From Ascidiaceihabitans sp029251465 (GTDB lineage Bacteria; Pseudomonadota; Alphaproteobacteria; Rhodobacterales; Rhodobacteraceae), in assembly GCF_042932805.1 (NCBI RefSeq), contig NZ_CP170633.1, positions 1,178,001-1,242,000 of the forward strand: 64,000 nt of DNA, in the 5' to 3' direction. This document shows, one piece after another, positions 1 to 8,155 of this stretch (the stretch's first letter is position 1; each line of letters begins with the position of its first letter). A model generated the notes under the pieces. That model ran no database searches and was not told the origin of the DNA. It saw only the letters and a program-made list of their open reading frames with translations. A program made the position numbers and the translations under genes.

Positions 1-106
1 CGCCGTTTTTTGACCAGAGGCGAAAAAAATCTATACAGGTCAATAATTGTGACCTAATATCGAGTAAATAATATGCAAGACTGATCCGATGCTGGGGAGC
101 CCACAG

Positions 107-3100
107 ATGAGCACGCAAAAGATTTCGCTAAATGACCGCTATGACCTGACCAAAAGCCCGGTGCTGTTAAACGGCACGCAGGCGTTGGTGCGCATGACCA
201 TGATGCAAAAGGCCCGCGATAAAGCGGCGGGTTTGAACACGGCAGGGCTGGTGACGGGCTATCGCGGATCGCCTTTGGGTGCCGTCGACATGCAGATGCA
301 GCGCGCGGAAAAGCAGTTGGTGCAAAGCGATGTGACGTTTCAATCCGGTCTGAACGAAGACCTTGCCGCCACTGCGATTTGGGGGGCCCAGCAGGCCGAG
401 CTGCGCGGTGAGGGCAAATACGACGGTGTCTTTGGTCTGTGGTACGGCAAGGGGCCGGGCGTGGACCGGTCCGGCGATGTGATGCGTCACGCCAATATGG
501 CCGGCACGTCTGTGAATGGCGGCGTGCTGATGGCGATGGGGGATGACCACACGGGCGAATCCTCGACCGTGCTGCACCAATCCGAATTTGCGATGATCGA
601 CAGCTACATGCCGGTGGTCAGCCCCGCGGGGGTCCAAGAGGTGATGGATTACGGGCTGTACGGCTGGGCCTTGTCCCGGTTCGCGGGTGTCTGGGTCGGC
701 CTGAAAACGATGAAAGACACGGTCGAGGTCACGTCGGTCGTCGACGGTGATCCGCATCGTTTGTCGTTTGTGATGCCTGAATTTGACATGCCAGACGGTG
801 GGTTGAACATCCGTTTGGTCGATGACCGCGTCGATCAAGAGGCCCGTTTGCTGAATTACAAACGCCATGCTGCCGAGGCGTTCAGCCATGCCAACAAGAT
901 GGACAAGCGGATGTGGGGCAAGGCCGGTGCCAAGATAGGCTTTGTGGCGGCGGGCAAGAACTGGCTAGACCTGATCCACGCGATGTCCTTGCTGAACATT
1001 GACGCGACCGAGGCCGAGCGTCTGGGTGTCACCACCTACAAAGTCGGGCAAACTTGGCCGCTGGACATGCGCGGTTTTAACGACTGGGCAGAGGGGCTCG
1101 ATCTGATTGTCGTGATCGAGGAAAAGCGCAAGCTGATCGAAGTTCAGATCAAAGAAGCGCTGTTTGACAATCGCCAAGGGCGGCGTGTGTACGGTGGCAC
1201 CAAAGATGGCGTCGAATTCTTTACCTCTGGCTGGGCGCTAGATCCGGTTGAGATCGCTGAAAAGCTGGGCCAGGTGTTGTGTGACGAGGGTCGCAATACG
1301 GACGGGATCAAAGCGGGACTGGCGGTGCTGGACGAGGCCCGCCGTTCTGACAACGCCGAGGAAATCGCGGCGCGCCTGCCGTATTTCTGCTCTGGCTGCC
1401 CGCATAATTCTTCCACTGTCGTGCCGGATGGTTCGCGTGCCTATTCCGGCATCGGCTGTCACTTTATGGTGCAATGGATGGACCGCGACACGCTGGGCTT
1501 TACCCACATGGGGGCCGAGGGCGCGAACTGGATCGGCGAGGCACCGTTTTCGAAAACGGGCCACGTATTCCAGAACATCGGGGACGGCACGTACAACCAT
1601 TCTGGCATCCAAGCGATCCGTGCAGCTGTGGCGGCTGGCACCACGATGACCTACAAAATTCTGTACAACGACGCGGTCGCAATGACCGGCGGGCAAAGCC
1701 ATGAGGGCGATTTGCCTGCCGAACGTATCGTCGAAGAATTGACCGCCATGGGCATTAAAAACCTAGCCGTGGTCTATGATGAAAAAGAAGACGTGAACTT
1801 TGCCGCCTTTCCGAAAAGCGTTGAAATTCATGAACGTACCTATTTGCAAACCGTACAAGAGCAGTTTGCAAAGTTGGAGGGTGTCAGCGCGATTGTCTAC
1901 ATCCAGACCTGCGCGGCCGAAAAACGCCGTCGCCGCAAACGCGGGCTGTTTCCGGACCCCGACAAACGCTTGTTCATCAATACAGACGTCTGCGAAGGCT
2001 GCGGCGATTGCGGGGTGCAATCCAATTGCGTGTCGCTGGTGCCTGCGGAAACCGAACTGGGTCGCAAACGCAAAATCGACCAATCGTCGTGCAACAAGGA
2101 TTTCTCTTGCGTCAAAGGGTTCTGCCCGTCGTTTGTGTCACTGGAGGGGGCCGTGGTGCGTAAAGAAGCGACCACCGAACTGGTCTTGCCCAACCTGCCA
2201 GCGCCGGCAATTCCCGCGATCAACGGCACGTTCAACGTTGTCATCACCGGCGTCGGCGGCACCGGCGTTGTGACCATCGGCGCGGTTTTGGCGCAGGCGG
2301 CCCACATCGACGGCAAAGGCGCGGGCATGATGGAAATGGCGGGCCTCGCGCAAAAGGGCGGCGCGGTGCACATCCATTGTCGCCTTGCCAATGATCCTGC
2401 CGATATCTCTGCGATCCGGGTTGCCACTGGCGAATGTGACGCGCTGATCGGGGGCGATCTGGTGGTCTCTGCGGGGTCCAAAACGCTGGGGCTGACGCAA
2501 TCAGGGCGCACAGGTGCGGTGGTCAACAGTCACGAAATCATCACCGGTGATTTCACCCGCGACACTGAATTCACACTGCCTTCGGACCGGTTGATGTTGG
2601 CGCTACAAGCCCGTCTGCGCGATGATGTGGCGTTGTTTGATGCATCCGACCTGGCCAAGGCCGTGCTGGGGGATTCCATTTTCTCGAATATGATGATCTT
2701 TGGGGCGGCGTGGCAGCGCGGTCTGATCCCGATCAGCCATGAGGCACTGACCCAAGCCATTACGTTGAATGGCGCGGCAGTAGAACGAAACTTGCGCGCC
2801 TTTGAAATCGGGCGCTGGGCGGTGTTGTTCCCGGAAGATGCGCAGGCGATTTTGACACCGACTGTGATCGAACTCCCATCAACCCAAGCTGACAAAATCG
2901 CCTACCGCGCTGATCAATTGGTGGCCTATCAAGGCAAACGTTTGGCCAAACGGTACACCAAATTTTTGGACAAGATTGAGGATGCAGATGTTAAGAACTC
3001 CGCATTAACTGGGTATCATAAGTTGCTGTCTTACAAGGACGAATACGAAGTCGCGCGATTGTTGTTAAGCACTCGCAAAAAGGCGCAAGCCGAGTTTGAT

Positions 3101-3508
3101 GGCGATTTCAAAATGACCTTTAATCTGGCCCCGCCGATGCTGTCGAAAACGGGTCCAAATGGCCGTCCGATGAAACGCGAATTCGGTCCTTGGCTAGAAC
3201 GTCCGTTGCGGGTGTTGGCGAAACTGAAACGCTTGCGTGGCACACCGCTGGACGTTTTTGGATACACCGCCGAGCGTAAAATGGAGCGTGCACTGATCGC
3301 GCAGTACGAGGGCGATATGAAGGTCGCGTTGACCCAGCTGACACCCGAAACCAAGGACGCGATCGTCGCGTTGGCAGAGCTGCCTTTGCAAATTCGCGGG
3401 TTCGGTCCGGTAAAGGCCGAGAACGAGGCGAAGGCTGCAAAACGACGCGAAGAATTGCTGTCGATCATCAATATGGGCGGCGCGCCGATGGCCAAAGCCG
3501 CAGAGTAA
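107..3508 (+). CDS. Indolepyruvate:ferredoxin oxidoreductase, fused alpha/beta-type single chain
   Basis: Oxidatively decarboxylates aryl-pyruvates such as indolepyruvate to the acyl-CoA, using thiamine diphosphate and iron-sulfur clusters; cytoplasmic. The 1133-aa product has the length of the fused form. In order: a pyrimidine-binding TPP region near the N-terminus (GYRGSPLG), a TPP/pyrophosphate region around CSGCPHN (C428), a ferredoxin-like cysteine cluster CEGCGDC (C629, C632, C635, then C641), and a gamma-type domain beginning at GVGGTGVV (about 715) with the MAGLAQKGG segment. An ATG at 89 is also in frame, but the ATG at 107 sits 7 nt after GGGGAG, so it is preferred. The gene stands alone at the window start; what lies upstream is not visible. 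Confidence 0.93.
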   Translation: MSTQKISLNDRYDLTKSPVLLNGTQALVRMTMMQKARDKAAGLNTAGLVTGYRGSPLGAVDMQMQRAEKQLVQSDVTFQSGLNEDLAATAIWGAQQAELRGEGKYDGVFGLWYGKGPGVDRSGDVMRHANMAGTSVNGGVLMAMGDDHTGESSTVLHQSEFAMIDSYMPVVSPAGVQEVMDYGLYGWALSRFAGVWVGLKTMKDTVEVTSVVDGDPHRLSFVMPEFDMPDGGLNIRLVDDRVDQEARLLNYKRHAAEAFSHANKMDKRMWGKAGAKIGFVAAGKNWLDLIHAMSLLNIDATEAERLGVTTYKVGQTWPLDMRGFNDWAEGLDLIVVIEEKRKLIEVQIKEALFDNRQGRRVYGGTKDGVEFFTSGWALDPVEIAEKLGQVLCDEGRNTDGIKAGLAVLDEARRSDNAEEIAARLPYFCSGCPHNSSTVVPDGSRAYSGIGCHFMVQWMDRDTLGFTHMGAEGANWIGEAPFSKTGHVFQNIGDGTYNHSGIQAIRAAVAAGTTMTYKILYNDAVAMTGGQSHEGDLPAERIVEELTAMGIKNLAVVYDEKEDVNFAAFPKSVEIHERTYLQTVQEQFAKLEGVSAIVYIQTCAAEKRRRRKRGLFPDPDKRLFINTDVCEGCGDCGVQSNCVSLVPAETELGRKRKIDQSSCNKDFSCVKGFCPSFVSLEGAVVRKEATTELVLPNLPAPAIPAINGTFNVVITGVGGTGVVTIGAVLAQAAHIDGKGAGMMEMAGLAQKGGAVHIHCRLANDPADISAIRVATGECDALIGGDLVVSAGSKTLGLTQSGRTGAVVNSHEIITGDFTRDTEFTLPSDRLMLALQARLRDDVALFDASDLAKAVLGDSIFSNMMIFGAAWQRGLIPISHEALTQAITLNGAAVERNLRAFEIGRWAVLFPEDAQAILTPTVIELPSTQADKIAYRADQLVAYQGKRLAKRYTKFLDKIEDADVKNSALTGYHKLLSYKDEYEVARLLLSTRKKAQAEFDGDFKMTFNLAPPMLSKTGPNGRPMKREFGPWLERPLRVLAKLKRLRGTPLDVFGYTAERKMERALIAQYEGDMKVALTQLTPETKDAIVALAELPLQIRGFGPVKAENEAKAAKRREELLSIINMGGAPMAKAAE

Positions 3509-3592
3509 TTTGGCAAAACGTCCGGCAGGGCTAGGCAGAGGCGGCGCACACCCTTAAGTTGTTGTTACGCATAAACACGGCATAGGATCGGC

Positions 3593-4474
3593 ATGCTGAA
3601 CCAGAAACGAGATATCACCCGTGAGATTAGCTATGCGCATGCCGCAGCGACCGTTGGCGGCCGCGCGATGATCCGGTTGATGGAAAATACCACAGGCAGG
3701 ATGCGCTTGATCAAGCGTGCTTCGGGATACGAGGATGATGTGGCGGCGGGCCGCGATTTTTGGGCGGTGATGGTCGAGCGCTACGGGCTAAGTTTGGAAA
3801 TCGCAGGTGGGGCACTGTCCAACATTCCCAAAGACGGCCCGCTGATCCTGATCGCGAACCACCCCTACGGCATTCTGGACGGCATGATGATGGGGCATAT
3901 TCTGTCCCAAACCCGTGGAGATTTCCGTATTCTGGCAAATTCGGTGTTTCGCAAAGCCGAAGACCTGAACCGCATCTTGCTGCCGATTTCGTTTGATCAG
4001 ACAAAAGATGCAGTGCGCCAAAACATCGAAACGCGCAAAAACGCGCTGAACTATCTGGATCAGGGGGGGGCCATTGGCATCTTTCCGGGTGGCACCGTCA
4101 GCACGGCCGAGCGTCCTTTTGGCAAGCCGATGGACCCTGGCTGGCGCGGGTTCACCGCCCGCATGGTGGCAAAATCCAATGCTACGGTTGTGCCGGTATT
4201 TTTTGATGGGCACACCAGTCGTTTGTTCCAAATCGCGAGCCATATGCATTCGACATTGCGGCTGGGGTTGCTGATCAAAGAGTTCAAAAAGCGGGTCGAT
4301 ACGCCGGTGCGCGTTGTAATTGGCGATCCGATTAGGCGCGCGCAATTGGACCCATTGGCGGGGGATTCCAAACAGATGATGGATTTCCTGCGCAAAGCGA
4401 CGTATGAGCTAAATCCAAGCCCAGCAAAGACCTTTGATCTGGGCTATGAGTTTGAGAAAAAGCGCCGCAGCTAA
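3593..4474 (+). CDS. Lysophospholipid acyltransferase family protein (PlsC-like)
   Basis: Probable membrane-associated acyltransferase moving a fatty acyl group to a glycerolipid or similar acceptor. The 293-aa protein carries the family histidine/aspartate motif as NHPYGILDG (N89-H90 to D96), a spacing seen in the branch with HX5D rather than HX4D, and the downstream IFPGGTVS block that lines the phosphate pocket. No clear transmembrane helix apart from moderately hydrophobic stretches. Start ATG has AGGA 5 nt upstream. It is followed 24 bp later by murI, so co-transcription is likely. The acceptor cannot be told from sequence. Confidence 0.85.
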   Translation: MLNQKRDITREISYAHAAATVGGRAMIRLMENTTGRMRLIKRASGYEDDVAAGRDFWAVMVERYGLSLEIAGGALSNIPKDGPLILIANHPYGILDGMMMGHILSQTRGDFRILANSVFRKAEDLNRILLPISFDQTKDAVRQNIETRKNALNYLDQGGAIGIFPGGTVSTAERPFGKPMDPGWRGFTARMVAKSNATVVPVFFDGHTSRLFQIASHMHSTLRLGLLIKEFKKRVDTPVRVVIGDPIRRAQLDPLAGDSKQMMDFLRKATYELNPSPAKTFDLGYEFEKKRRS

Positions 4475-4497
4475 GCGGTGCACGCGGGTGAAAAACA

Positions 4498-5307
4498 ATG
4501 GCTGTGGGCATTTTTGACAGTGGTTTGGGCGGTTTGACCGTTCTGGAGGCAGTGCAAAAGCGCTTGCCTGACGTTGAATTCGTGTATCTCGCCGACAGCG
4601 CCAACGCACCTTACGGCGTGCGCACGGCAGACGATATTTACCACCTGACCTGCGCGGCTGTGCAACGCCTGTTCGATGCGGGCTGCGATCTGGTGATTTT
4701 GGCCTGCAACACGGCGTCGGCTGCAGCCTTGCGCCGGATGCAAGAGGGTTGGATTCCAACAGACAAACGCGTTTTGGGCGTGTTTGTGCCACTGATCGAG
4801 GCGCTGACCGAACGCGATTGGGGCGACAATTCGCCGCCGCGCGAGGTCGATGTAAAACACGTCGCGCTGTTTGCGACGCCCGCAACTGTGTCCAGTCGGG
4901 CCTTTCAGCGGGAATTGGCATTTCGCGCCATCGGTGTCGACGTCGAAGCGCAGGCGTGCGGCGGTGTTGTCGATGCGATCGAGGACGGTGACATGATTTT
5001 GGCCGAAGCGCTGGTGCGCAGCCATGTGGACGCGTTGAAACGCAAGATGCCCGAACCCCATGCAGGCATTTTGGGCTGCACCCATTACCCGTTGATGGCC
5101 GAGACATTCCAAGAGGCCTTGGGCCCGGATGTCACGCTATATTCCCAAGCCAATCTGGTGGGCGACAGCCTGGCCGACTACCTTGAACGCCATCCCGACA
5201 AAATCGGCGCGGGCACCTCTGCCTATCTGACCACGGGTGATCCCAAGCGTGTCAGCGACCGCGCTACTCAGTTCTTGCGACGACAAATCATCTTTGAATC
5301 CGCATAA
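4498..5307 (+). CDS. murI: Glutamate racemase
   Basis: Interconverts L- and D-glutamate without cofactor, supplying D-Glu for peptidoglycan; cytoplasmic. The 269-aa product has the complete signature: FDSGLGG near the N-terminus, catalytic Cys70 in ACNTAS and the second catalytic Cys194 in GCTHYPL. Length matches the family. It lies 24 bp after the acyltransferase and 27 bp before argC on the same strand. Confidence 0.96.
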   Translation: MAVGIFDSGLGGLTVLEAVQKRLPDVEFVYLADSANAPYGVRTADDIYHLTCAAVQRLFDAGCDLVILACNTASAAALRRMQEGWIPTDKRVLGVFVPLIEALTERDWGDNSPPREVDVKHVALFATPATVSSRAFQRELAFRAIGVDVEAQACGGVVDAIEDGDMILAEALVRSHVDALKRKMPEPHAGILGCTHYPLMAETFQEALGPDVTLYSQANLVGDSLADYLERHPDKIGAGTSAYLTTGDPKRVSDRATQFLRRQIIFESA

Positions 5308-5334
5308 AACTGAATTTTAAGACAAAGAAGAACC

Positions 5335-6363
5335 ATGACACATTCCATCGCTATTCTTGGGGCCAGTGGCTACACTGGCGCTGAACTTATCCGGCTCATT
5401 TCTCAGCATCCTTCAATGCAAATCAAAGCCTTAGGGGCTTATTCTAAAGCGGGTCAAACGATCGCGCAGGTGTTTCCGCATCTGCGTCATTTGGACCTGC
5501 CGACCATGGTTTCGTTTGATCAAATCGACTGGTCAGGCATTGACCTGTGCTTTTGTGCGCTGCCTCACAAAACCAGTCAGGAAGTGATCCGTGATCTGCC
5601 GGCAGATCTTAAGATTGTTGATCTCAGCGCTGATTTCCGGCTGCGCGACCCGCAAGCCTACGAGGCGTGGTACGGCAACGCGCATGGTGCAGTCGCAATG
5701 CAATCAGAGGCGGTTTACGGCCTGACCGAATTTTACCGCGACGAGATCACAAATGCGCGTCTGGTTGCGGGAACAGGGTGTAATGCGGCCACAGGCCAGT
5801 TTGCTTTGCGGCCCTTGATCGCGGCTGGCGTGATCGATCTGGACGAAATCATTTTGGATCTGAAATGTGCTGTGTCAGGGGCAGGGCGCGCGCTTAAGGA
5901 AAACCTGCTGCACGCCGAATTGTCCGAAGGGTATCACGCCTATGCGGTTGGTGGCACGCACCGGCACATGGGCGAATTTGATCAGGAATTCAGCGCGGTT
6001 GCGGGGCGGGACATCAAAATTCAGTTCACCCCGCATCTTGTGCCGGCCAATCGCGGCATTCTGGCGACAACCTATGTCAAAGGTGATCCACAGGTGATTT
6101 ACGATACATTGGCACAAGCCTATGAAAACGAGCCGTTTATTGAGGTTCTGCCAATGGGCGAAGCGCCCAGCACTCGCCACATTCGCGGCTCGAATTTCTG
6201 CCACATCGGTGTGGTCGCAGACCGCATTGAAGGACGCGCAATTGTGATCGCAGCGCTGGATAATTTGACCAAGGGCAGCTCGGGCCAAGCGTTGCAAAAC
6301 GCCAATCTGATGCTAGGTATCAAAGAGACGACGGGGCTGATGATGGCACCGCTATTTCCTTAA
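5335..6363 (+). CDS. argC: N-acetyl-gamma-glutamyl-phosphate reductase
   Basis: NADPH-dependent reduction of N-acetylglutamyl phosphate to the semialdehyde in arginine synthesis. The 342-aa protein has an N-terminal dinucleotide-binding motif (GASGYTGAEL), the catalytic cysteine C149 in a GTGCNAA context, and the conserved GGTHRHMGE and HLVP segments. The usual NPGCYPT surroundings of the cysteine are altered to TGCNAATG, which fits the type 2 branch found in some alphaproteobacteria. An AAGAAGAACC tract precedes the ATG. Followed 14 bp later by ccmE. Confidence 0.95.
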   Translation: MTHSIAILGASGYTGAELIRLISQHPSMQIKALGAYSKAGQTIAQVFPHLRHLDLPTMVSFDQIDWSGIDLCFCALPHKTSQEVIRDLPADLKIVDLSADFRLRDPQAYEAWYGNAHGAVAMQSEAVYGLTEFYRDEITNARLVAGTGCNAATGQFALRPLIAAGVIDLDEIILDLKCAVSGAGRALKENLLHAELSEGYHAYAVGGTHRHMGEFDQEFSAVAGRDIKIQFTPHLVPANRGILATTYVKGDPQVIYDTLAQAYENEPFIEVLPMGEAPSTRHIRGSNFCHIGVVADRIEGRAIVIAALDNLTKGSSGQALQNANLMLGIKETTGLMMAPLFP

Positions 6364-6377
6364 GCCAAAGGCCTGAC

Positions 6378-6821
6378 ATGAAATCGCTTAAAAAACAGCG
6401 CCGTATCCAAGTTATTGTCGTCGCGACGGTTGCCTTGGCATTGTCGACGGCCTTGATCGGGTACGCGCTAAAGGACGGCATCAACCTGTTCCGCTCTCCA
6501 ACCCAAGTGGTCGAAATGCCACCTGCCGCAACCGAGATTTTCCGCATTGGTGGCTTGGTCGAAGACGGGTCGTTGGTGATTGGCCAAGGTGAAAGCATTA
6601 CCTTTGTGGTGACCGATGGCGGCGCGTCCGTGCCGGTCAGCTACACGGGTATCCGCCCCGATTTGTTCGGCGAAGGCCAAGGCACTGTGGCCACCGGTCG
6701 CTACATCAACGGTGTCTTTGAAGCCACTGAAATACTTGCCAAACATGATGAAAATTACATGCCATCCGAAGTCGTAGATGCGCTAAAAGAACAGGGTGTC
6801 TACCAAGACCCCAACGGATAG
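6378..6821 (+). CDS. ccmE: Cytochrome c maturation heme chaperone CcmE
   Basis: Periplasmic, membrane-anchored chaperone that carries heme covalently from CcmABCD to the CcmF/CcmH ligation complex. The 147-aa product has a short basic N-terminus, one transmembrane anchor (about residues 11-30) and the heme-binding His123 in AKHDENYMPSE. Length is normal. The other visible ccm genes, ccmF and ccmH, lie 1.3 kb downstream, separated from ccmE by two phage-type lysis genes, an arrangement that is not part of cytochrome c biogenesis. Confidence 0.95.
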   Translation: MKSLKKQRRIQVIVVATVALALSTALIGYALKDGINLFRSPTQVVEMPPAATEIFRIGGLVEDGSLVIGQGESITFVVTDGGASVPVSYTGIRPDLFGEGQGTVATGRYINGVFEATEILAKHDENYMPSEVVDALKEQGVYQDPNG

Positions 6822-6902
6822 CACCGAACGCAGACACCACGCATCGTTAACCTCATGCGCGCACTTTGACCCCAAATCAGAGCAGCGAAAGCGTGGGAAT
6901 TT

Positions 6903-7514
6903 ATGCAAAGTGTCAAACAGATCGCGACAGAGATCGTGCACCGCGAAGGCGGGTACGTCAATGACCCCGATGATCCCGGTGGTGCGACAAATTTTGGCGT
7001 GACGATCCACACAATGCGGCGTTTGGGTCTTGATCTGGACCGTGACGGTGATGTGGATACGCAGGATGTCAAACGGCTGACCCGCGATCAGGCCATCGAC
7101 ATCTTTGTGACGCACTATTTTGATCGCCCTCGCATTGCCGAATTGCCGATACCGCTGCAAGCATCGGTGTTCGACATGTACGTTAACGCCGGTGGCAATG
7201 CGATAAAGATCCTGCAACGTTTGTTGCGCGACATGGGCCAAGAGGTCAGCGTTGATGGCGCGCTGGGTCCGATGTCGATTGGGGCTGCACATTTGGTGCA
7301 TGATCAGGCCGCAGGTCACCTGGTCGATGCCTACGGAATTGCCCGGCGCAATTACTATTTCCGACTGGCTGACAAACGTGCCGCCAGCCGCAAATATGCG
7401 CGTAATCGCAAGGGCGGCAAAGGTGGCTGGATCAAGCGGGCCGAGGAATTTATCGCGCCTGCCTATCATTTAACAACTGAAGAATTTGAACGGAGGGTGG
7501 CGCGATGGGCCTGA
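6903..7514 (+). CDS. GTA/phage-type endolysin (GH108-like N-acetylmuramidase)
   Basis: Predicted peptidoglycan muramidase of the holin-associated GH108 family. The 203-aa product has the catalytic glutamate E15 in the HREGGYVNDPDDPGG motif, a TNFGVT segment, and a C-terminal peptidoglycan-binding-3-like half (GALGPMSIGAAH onward). No signal peptide is visible, as expected for a holin-dependent enzyme. It overlaps the holin gene by 10 bp, forming a two-gene lysis cassette. In Rhodobacter capsulatus a comparable endolysin/holin pair lyses cells to release the gene transfer agent; I infer the same role here. A TTAACC half-site (6847-6852) lies upstream, but no full CtrA site. Confidence 0.88.
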   Translation: MQSVKQIATEIVHREGGYVNDPDDPGGATNFGVTIHTMRRLGLDLDRDGDVDTQDVKRLTRDQAIDIFVTHYFDRPRIAELPIPLQASVFDMYVNAGGNAIKILQRLLRDMGQEVSVDGALGPMSIGAAHLVHDQAAGHLVDAYGIARRNYYFRLADKRAASRKYARNRKGGKGGWIKRAEEFIAPAYHLTTEEFERRVARWA

Positions 7515-8080
7515 TTGAACGTGTGTTTCAAGTGATGTTTGGCGGCGGCAATGTGGTGCGCGAAACGGCCGAAGTGTTTCGTGAAAACGCCGAAGCGGGG
7601 GCCGCGCGTGGTGCCACTGTTCAGATGCAAGCGATGCGCCAATACAGCGAGGAATTCGCAGTGCCGCGTCAGGGTGGCTTTGATCGGTTTATGGACGGCG
7701 TGAACCGTTTGCCGCGCCCTTTGCTTGCGCTTGGCACTTTGGGTTTGTTCGTGTCGGCGATGGTGGAACCGTTGTGGTTTTCGCAGCGCATGCAAGGTAT
7801 CGCGCTGGTGCCAGAGCCGCTTTGGTGGCTGCTAGGCGTCATCGTGTCGTTCTATTTTGGCGCCCGCCATCAAGTGAAAAGCCAACAATTCCAGCGGGAA
7901 ATCGTCGGAACAATGACTGCGGTTCCGCAAGTGATGGAAAACATCAAGGCGCTGAAAACCTTGCGGGCCCAAGACGTCGGTGCCGCAAACACATCGGGTG
8001 ATACGCGTTTGGGCGTGGCCTCGATCCTGCCGGACGGCAATGCAGCGCTTGAGGCTTGGCAGCGCATCCGCAAGATTTAG
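7505..8080 (+). CDS. Holin family protein, three-TM gene-transfer-release type
   Basis: Predicted inner-membrane holin that lets the upstream endolysin reach the cell wall. The 191-aa product has a polar N-terminal region, then hydrophobic segments around residues 60-80 (LLALGTLGLFVSAMVEPL) and 95-115 (LWWLLGVIVSFYFGARH), and a hydrophilic C-terminus. This matches the family described as holin of 3 TMs for gene-transfer release, though only two helices are obvious by eye. Strong Shine-Dalgarno GGAGG 8 nt before ATG; the start overlaps the endolysin end. Lies 75 bp before ccmF. Confidence 0.85.
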   Translation: MGLIERVFQVMFGGGNVVRETAEVFRENAEAGAARGATVQMQAMRQYSEEFAVPRQGGFDRFMDGVNRLPRPLLALGTLGLFVSAMVEPLWFSQRMQGIALVPEPLWWLLGVIVSFYFGARHQVKSQQFQREIVGTMTAVPQVMENIKALKTLRAQDVGAANTSGDTRLGVASILPDGNAALEAWQRIRKI

Positions 8081-8155
8081 GACCCGCGACAATGTGAACA
8101 CGCGCGCGCGTCGAATTCCATTGGCGCGCGCAGCCTTGCGACCTATACCTAAGCC

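Noticed and set aside
6847..6852. CtrA site before the endolysin gene
   Set aside because: Only the TTAACC half-site is present; the second TTAA at 7-bp spacing is missing.
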